From Pycnococcus provasolii (Eukaryota > Chlorophyta > Pseudoscourfieldiophyceae > Pseudoscourfieldiales > Pycnococcaceae), in NCBI GenBank assembly GCA_938743325.2, contig OW568889.1:186001-250000 (forward strand): 64,000 nucleotides of DNA, given 5' to 3'. A model generated the notes under the pieces. That model was not told where the DNA came from and made no database searches. It saw only the letters and a list, made by a program, of their open reading frames with translations. A program made the position numbers and the translations under genes. This document shows, in pieces, positions 61,825 through 64,000 of this stretch (the stretch's first letter is position 1; each line of letters starts with the position of its first letter).

Positions 61825-62481
61825 ATGGTGGTATCTCTCGTTCCATTCTTGTCCCTCATGACGACGCCCTCGCAGGACGCATCCCCCTCAACGCACCCAG
61901 CTATTGTCAACGCCATCGTGGAGTCTCTGGCGTCGTCGCATGACGACGAAACTTTCCACGCGACGCACGCGAACGTCACTCTACAGACTGCGGATCAGTC
62001 CACGAGTATTCCAGGTACGCTGGTTTTGACGACGCGGAGATTGCTCTTTGTTCCCCTGGACATGGATATCATAACACCTACGAGGAGTGGTGGCGTCGTC
62101 ATTGCAGTGCCTTTTCGAGCCATAGCCGTGCACGCCATCGCGCGCGACCCGCCGGGAATCTACATGCAAGTGGAAGGCGCACTGCCAGCAGAATTAATTG
62201 CGTCGACAGCTCCTGAAGACGACGACGACGACGTCACGTCGGAAGTGAGACTACTCACCGACGAGGTGGATGTCGTCTACGAGGAGATGAGCGCGATGGC
62301 AGCTCTCAACCCCGACGACAATTCTGACGACTCGGACGACGACGTGTACGAAGAAGGTGACGACGACGCGCGGCGCGCTGCCATGCTCGACCGTCTCGAC
62401 GCCATGCTTGAGGCGCCCACACCCGCCGCGAACGTCGACCGTCTCCTGGAGGAGGATCGCGAGCGCTTCGACGACGCGTGA
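61825..62481 (+). CDS. CLNS1A: Methylosome subunit pICln
   Basis: 218 aa, ATG at 61825 (MTTPSQ, 12 codons later, is an alternative). The pICln PH-like domain is recognisable: TLQTADQSTSIPGTLVLTTR, RLLFVPLD, VVIAVPFRAIAVHAIARDPP, IYMQVEG. An acidic region follows (NPDDNSDDSDDDVYEEGDDD) and a C-terminal helix (AAMLDRLDAMLE, VDRLLEEDRERFDD). pICln brings Sm proteins to PRMT5 for arginine methylation and chaperones snRNP assembly. A C-run and microsatellite lie upstream (61606-61626). Confidence 0.85.
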   Translation: MVVSLVPFLSLMTTPSQDASPSTHPAIVNAIVESLASSHDDETFHATHANVTLQTADQSTSIPGTLVLTTRRLLFVPLDMDIITPTRSGGVVIAVPFRAIAVHAIARDPPGIYMQVEGALPAELIASTAPEDDDDDVTSEVRLLTDEVDVVYEEMSAMAALNPDDNSDDSDDDVYEEGDDDARRAAMLDRLDAMLEAPTPAANVDRLLEEDRERFDDA

Positions 62482-62526
62482 AGAGTGAATGCACTGTACC
62501 AAAGAAAAGAAAATAAAATTTTGTTT

Positions 62527-63765
62527 TCAACGGCCAATGCCTTGCGGCTTCGTCGTTGCCTTGACGGCGGCTCCACCCGCAATCAGCGCGGGAGCCTTCA
62601 CCTCGCCAGTCATGCCGTCCATGCTCGAAAACAGAGTGTCGACGATGCGCTGATCTTCGGACATGTTCGCGAAGTCGTCGTTGATGGGTCTTCCGTCGAC
62701 GTACCACCTCGCCGTCTGTCCCTGGACGTCGGGCTGCCTGCTCGTCGCCACCTCCACGCACGTCTGCACGTTGCGCCGCATCGCCTCGCTCACGCCGAGC
62801 CCGACGTCGCCACCTTCGACGTTGTAATTTCCCGTTTTTCGACTTCGACCTCGGAACAGCTGGTACAGCGCCATCGGCTTGCGCCGGTCCGCTATCGTGC
62901 CCGGGTGGCACGAGTTGACGGTGATGCCCAGCGGCGTCAGCTTCGGCGCCCAGATGTATGGCATCATGCGAAGCACCTGCATGTTGCTCTCAAACACAGC
63001 CTGAGGCGTCGGGTGCCGCTGGGCGAACGACAGGTCGCGGAAGTCCGCGCCTCCGGCTGCCAAGCTAGCCACCTGCACGACGCGGGCGTTGTCCTTGATG
63101 TTGGGCATCTGCATTGTGCGCGCCATCAGCTCGGTGGTGGCGTAGATGAGGCGGTAGTGCAGCAACACGTTCACGGCAAACTCCTCGGAGATGGGCGTGA
63201 CCTTCGTGGCGATGGGCTGCTTGAGCCCGCTCTGAACTCTCTCGCCTTTCGCCGTTCCCGTCGCGTCCCAAGCACCCTCCGCCGCAACAGGGTCAGGCAC
63301 GCCCATCGTCGCGGCGTTGACGACCACGTCCAGCCTGCCGAACGTGGTATCAACGAACTTCACAGCCTCGTTCACACCTTGCCACGTGAAGATGTCGCCC
63401 TCGAACAACACCACCTGCTTTCGCTGCACGAGGGTGTCGTATCTCGAGATCTGCCTCTGCTTGGTGAGCGGGTCGTCGAAGTTCTGCCTGAACTTCTGCA
63501 AAAATACGCAAACGGTCGCGTGGTTGCGCACGAGCCCCTCGACGATCGCCACACCCATTTCGCTGTCTCCTCCCGTGACGAGCGCCACGCGCGGGTCGAA
63601 GAGCGCCTCGATCTGCTTCTTCTCCTCAACCTGGTACACGTCGTACTCACGCTTCGCCAGGATCGCGAGCGCGAGGACGAGCGTTCCGATAGTCACGTAC
63701 GTCGCGAAGCGTATCCACCAGGCGCGCGTCGGGCCGGACGATACGGGTTGCATGAGCATCACCAT
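62527..63765 (-). CDS. Membrane-anchored short-chain dehydrogenase-like protein lacking YxxxK
   Basis: 412 aa, ATG at 63765. An N-terminal membrane anchor (IRFATYVTIGTLVLALAILA) precedes a Rossmann fold: RVALVTGGDSEMGVAIVEGL (TGxxxxxG) and LDVVVNAATMGVPDP in place of NNAG. The Ser strand VVQVASLAAGGADF is present. The YxxxK position reads TPQAVFESNMQVLRMM, with Phe and Asn for Tyr and Lys. The region ITVNSCHPGTI (retinol dehydrogenase-type NxxHPG) is normal. The layout resembles RDH/WWOX/POR-like SDRs. Loss of Tyr and Lys argues for a non-catalytic or atypical role. The 3' end lies 45 bp from pICln, converging. Confidence 0.75.
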   Translation of the reverse strand: MVMLMQPVSSGPTRAWWIRFATYVTIGTLVLALAILAKREYDVYQVEEKKQIEALFDPRVALVTGGDSEMGVAIVEGLVRNHATVCVFLQKFRQNFDDPLTKQRQISRYDTLVQRKQVVLFEGDIFTWQGVNEAVKFVDTTFGRLDVVVNAATMGVPDPVAAEGAWDATGTAKGERVQSGLKQPIATKVTPISEEFAVNVLLHYRLIYATTELMARTMQMPNIKDNARVVQVASLAAGGADFRDLSFAQRHPTPQAVFESNMQVLRMMPYIWAPKLTPLGITVNSCHPGTIADRRKPMALYQLFRGRSRKTGNYNVEGGDVGLGVSEAMRRNVQTCVEVATSRQPDVQGQTARWYVDGRPINDDFANMSEDQRIVDTLFSSMDGMTGEVKAPALIAGGAAVKATTKPQGIGR

Positions 63766-64000
63766 GATTCGTTCGTCGCAGGAACTATCTTAGCTAAAAA
63801 AGAAAGAGGAGTAAGCAGCGAGCGAATCCTTCACCACCTACCTCAACACACACGTCTTAAGAGCACAGCGTCTTGCACGCACACGCGCGGGCACAGATAC
63901 GCTAACTTAAGGCTGATCTATTGATCACCAAAGCGATGGCGACAACAGGGATCACCAAATATATGTAAGCTCAGTAACCAGACAGGTCGGTGAGTTGGCC
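63766..64000. other. Promoter region of the SDR gene
   Basis: No gene on either strand within the window. Confidence 0.5.

Noticed and set aside
62485-63924. 479-codon plus-strand ORF
   Set aside because: Antisense of the SDR gene, with strongly biased His/Arg/Val composition and no motif.

Overview
This window is nuclear DNA of a unicellular photosynthetic eukaryote with a compact, GC-rich, intron-poor genome. Most genes are single long ORFs. The few introns I can place are 74-244 nt with GT-AG ends. Plastid ancestry is indicated by a chlorophyllase-type hydrolase, an adenylosuccinate synthetase with a transit-like leader, and a MurB with a basic leader that suggests plastid peptidoglycan synthesis. 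A plant-like SPO11 (DWNPAG motif) and a BEACH-WD40 protein of the WDR81/GFS12 type fit the green lineage. My best inference is a prasinophyte-like green alga; the species cannot be read from the sequence. CCCTAA arrays upstream of several genes suggest a TTAGGG-type telomere repeat reused as a promoter element.

Layout. 1-5.1 kb: 3'-truncated BEACH/WD40 gene (-) abutting an out-of-frame LamG fragment. 5.2-10.8 kb: repeat-rich tract with a MITE, tandem repeats, a truncated Copia element and hairpins. 10.8-13.2 kb: SPO11-like gene with a Myb-like domain embedded in its TOPRIM region. 13.2-14.7 kb: decayed fragments (importin-9-like, bacterial-Ig-like). 14.8-24.8 kb: TOM22, chlorophyllase, centrin-like protein, TBC RabGAP, an EF-hand/TM/BspA-repeat surface protein and a type-I membrane protein. 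25.6-41 kb: MurB, kinesin, beta-propeller protein, TMEM115, D-cysteine desulfhydrase-like enzyme, Tudor-like nuclear protein, adenylosuccinate synthetase, NCBP3-like protein and a small acidic protein. 41.3-46.2 kb: a 0.5-kb direct duplication bracketing a decayed Cys-rich repeat surface-protein gene. 46.7-53 kb: internal TOR fragment, half a JmjC domain, truncated ZIP transporter, a large inverted repeat, an FAD amine-oxidase fragment and a small acidic ORF. 53.3-64 kb: second MITE, NFU1, EF-hand protein, Cu+-ATPase, two small partly recognisable ORFs, pICln and an SDR lacking its catalytic Tyr/Lys.

The intact genes are mostly unrelated housekeeping loci (purine synthesis, Fe-S assembly, mitochondrial import, membrane traffic, mRNA export, methylosome, copper transport), not one operon-like system. 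The most unusual signals are the Myb-like insertion in SPO11, the duplicated flanks around a surface-protein pseudogene with in-frame stops, recurrent CCCTAA boxes on the coding strand, and the many orphan exons and gene fragments, which point to active rearrangement.
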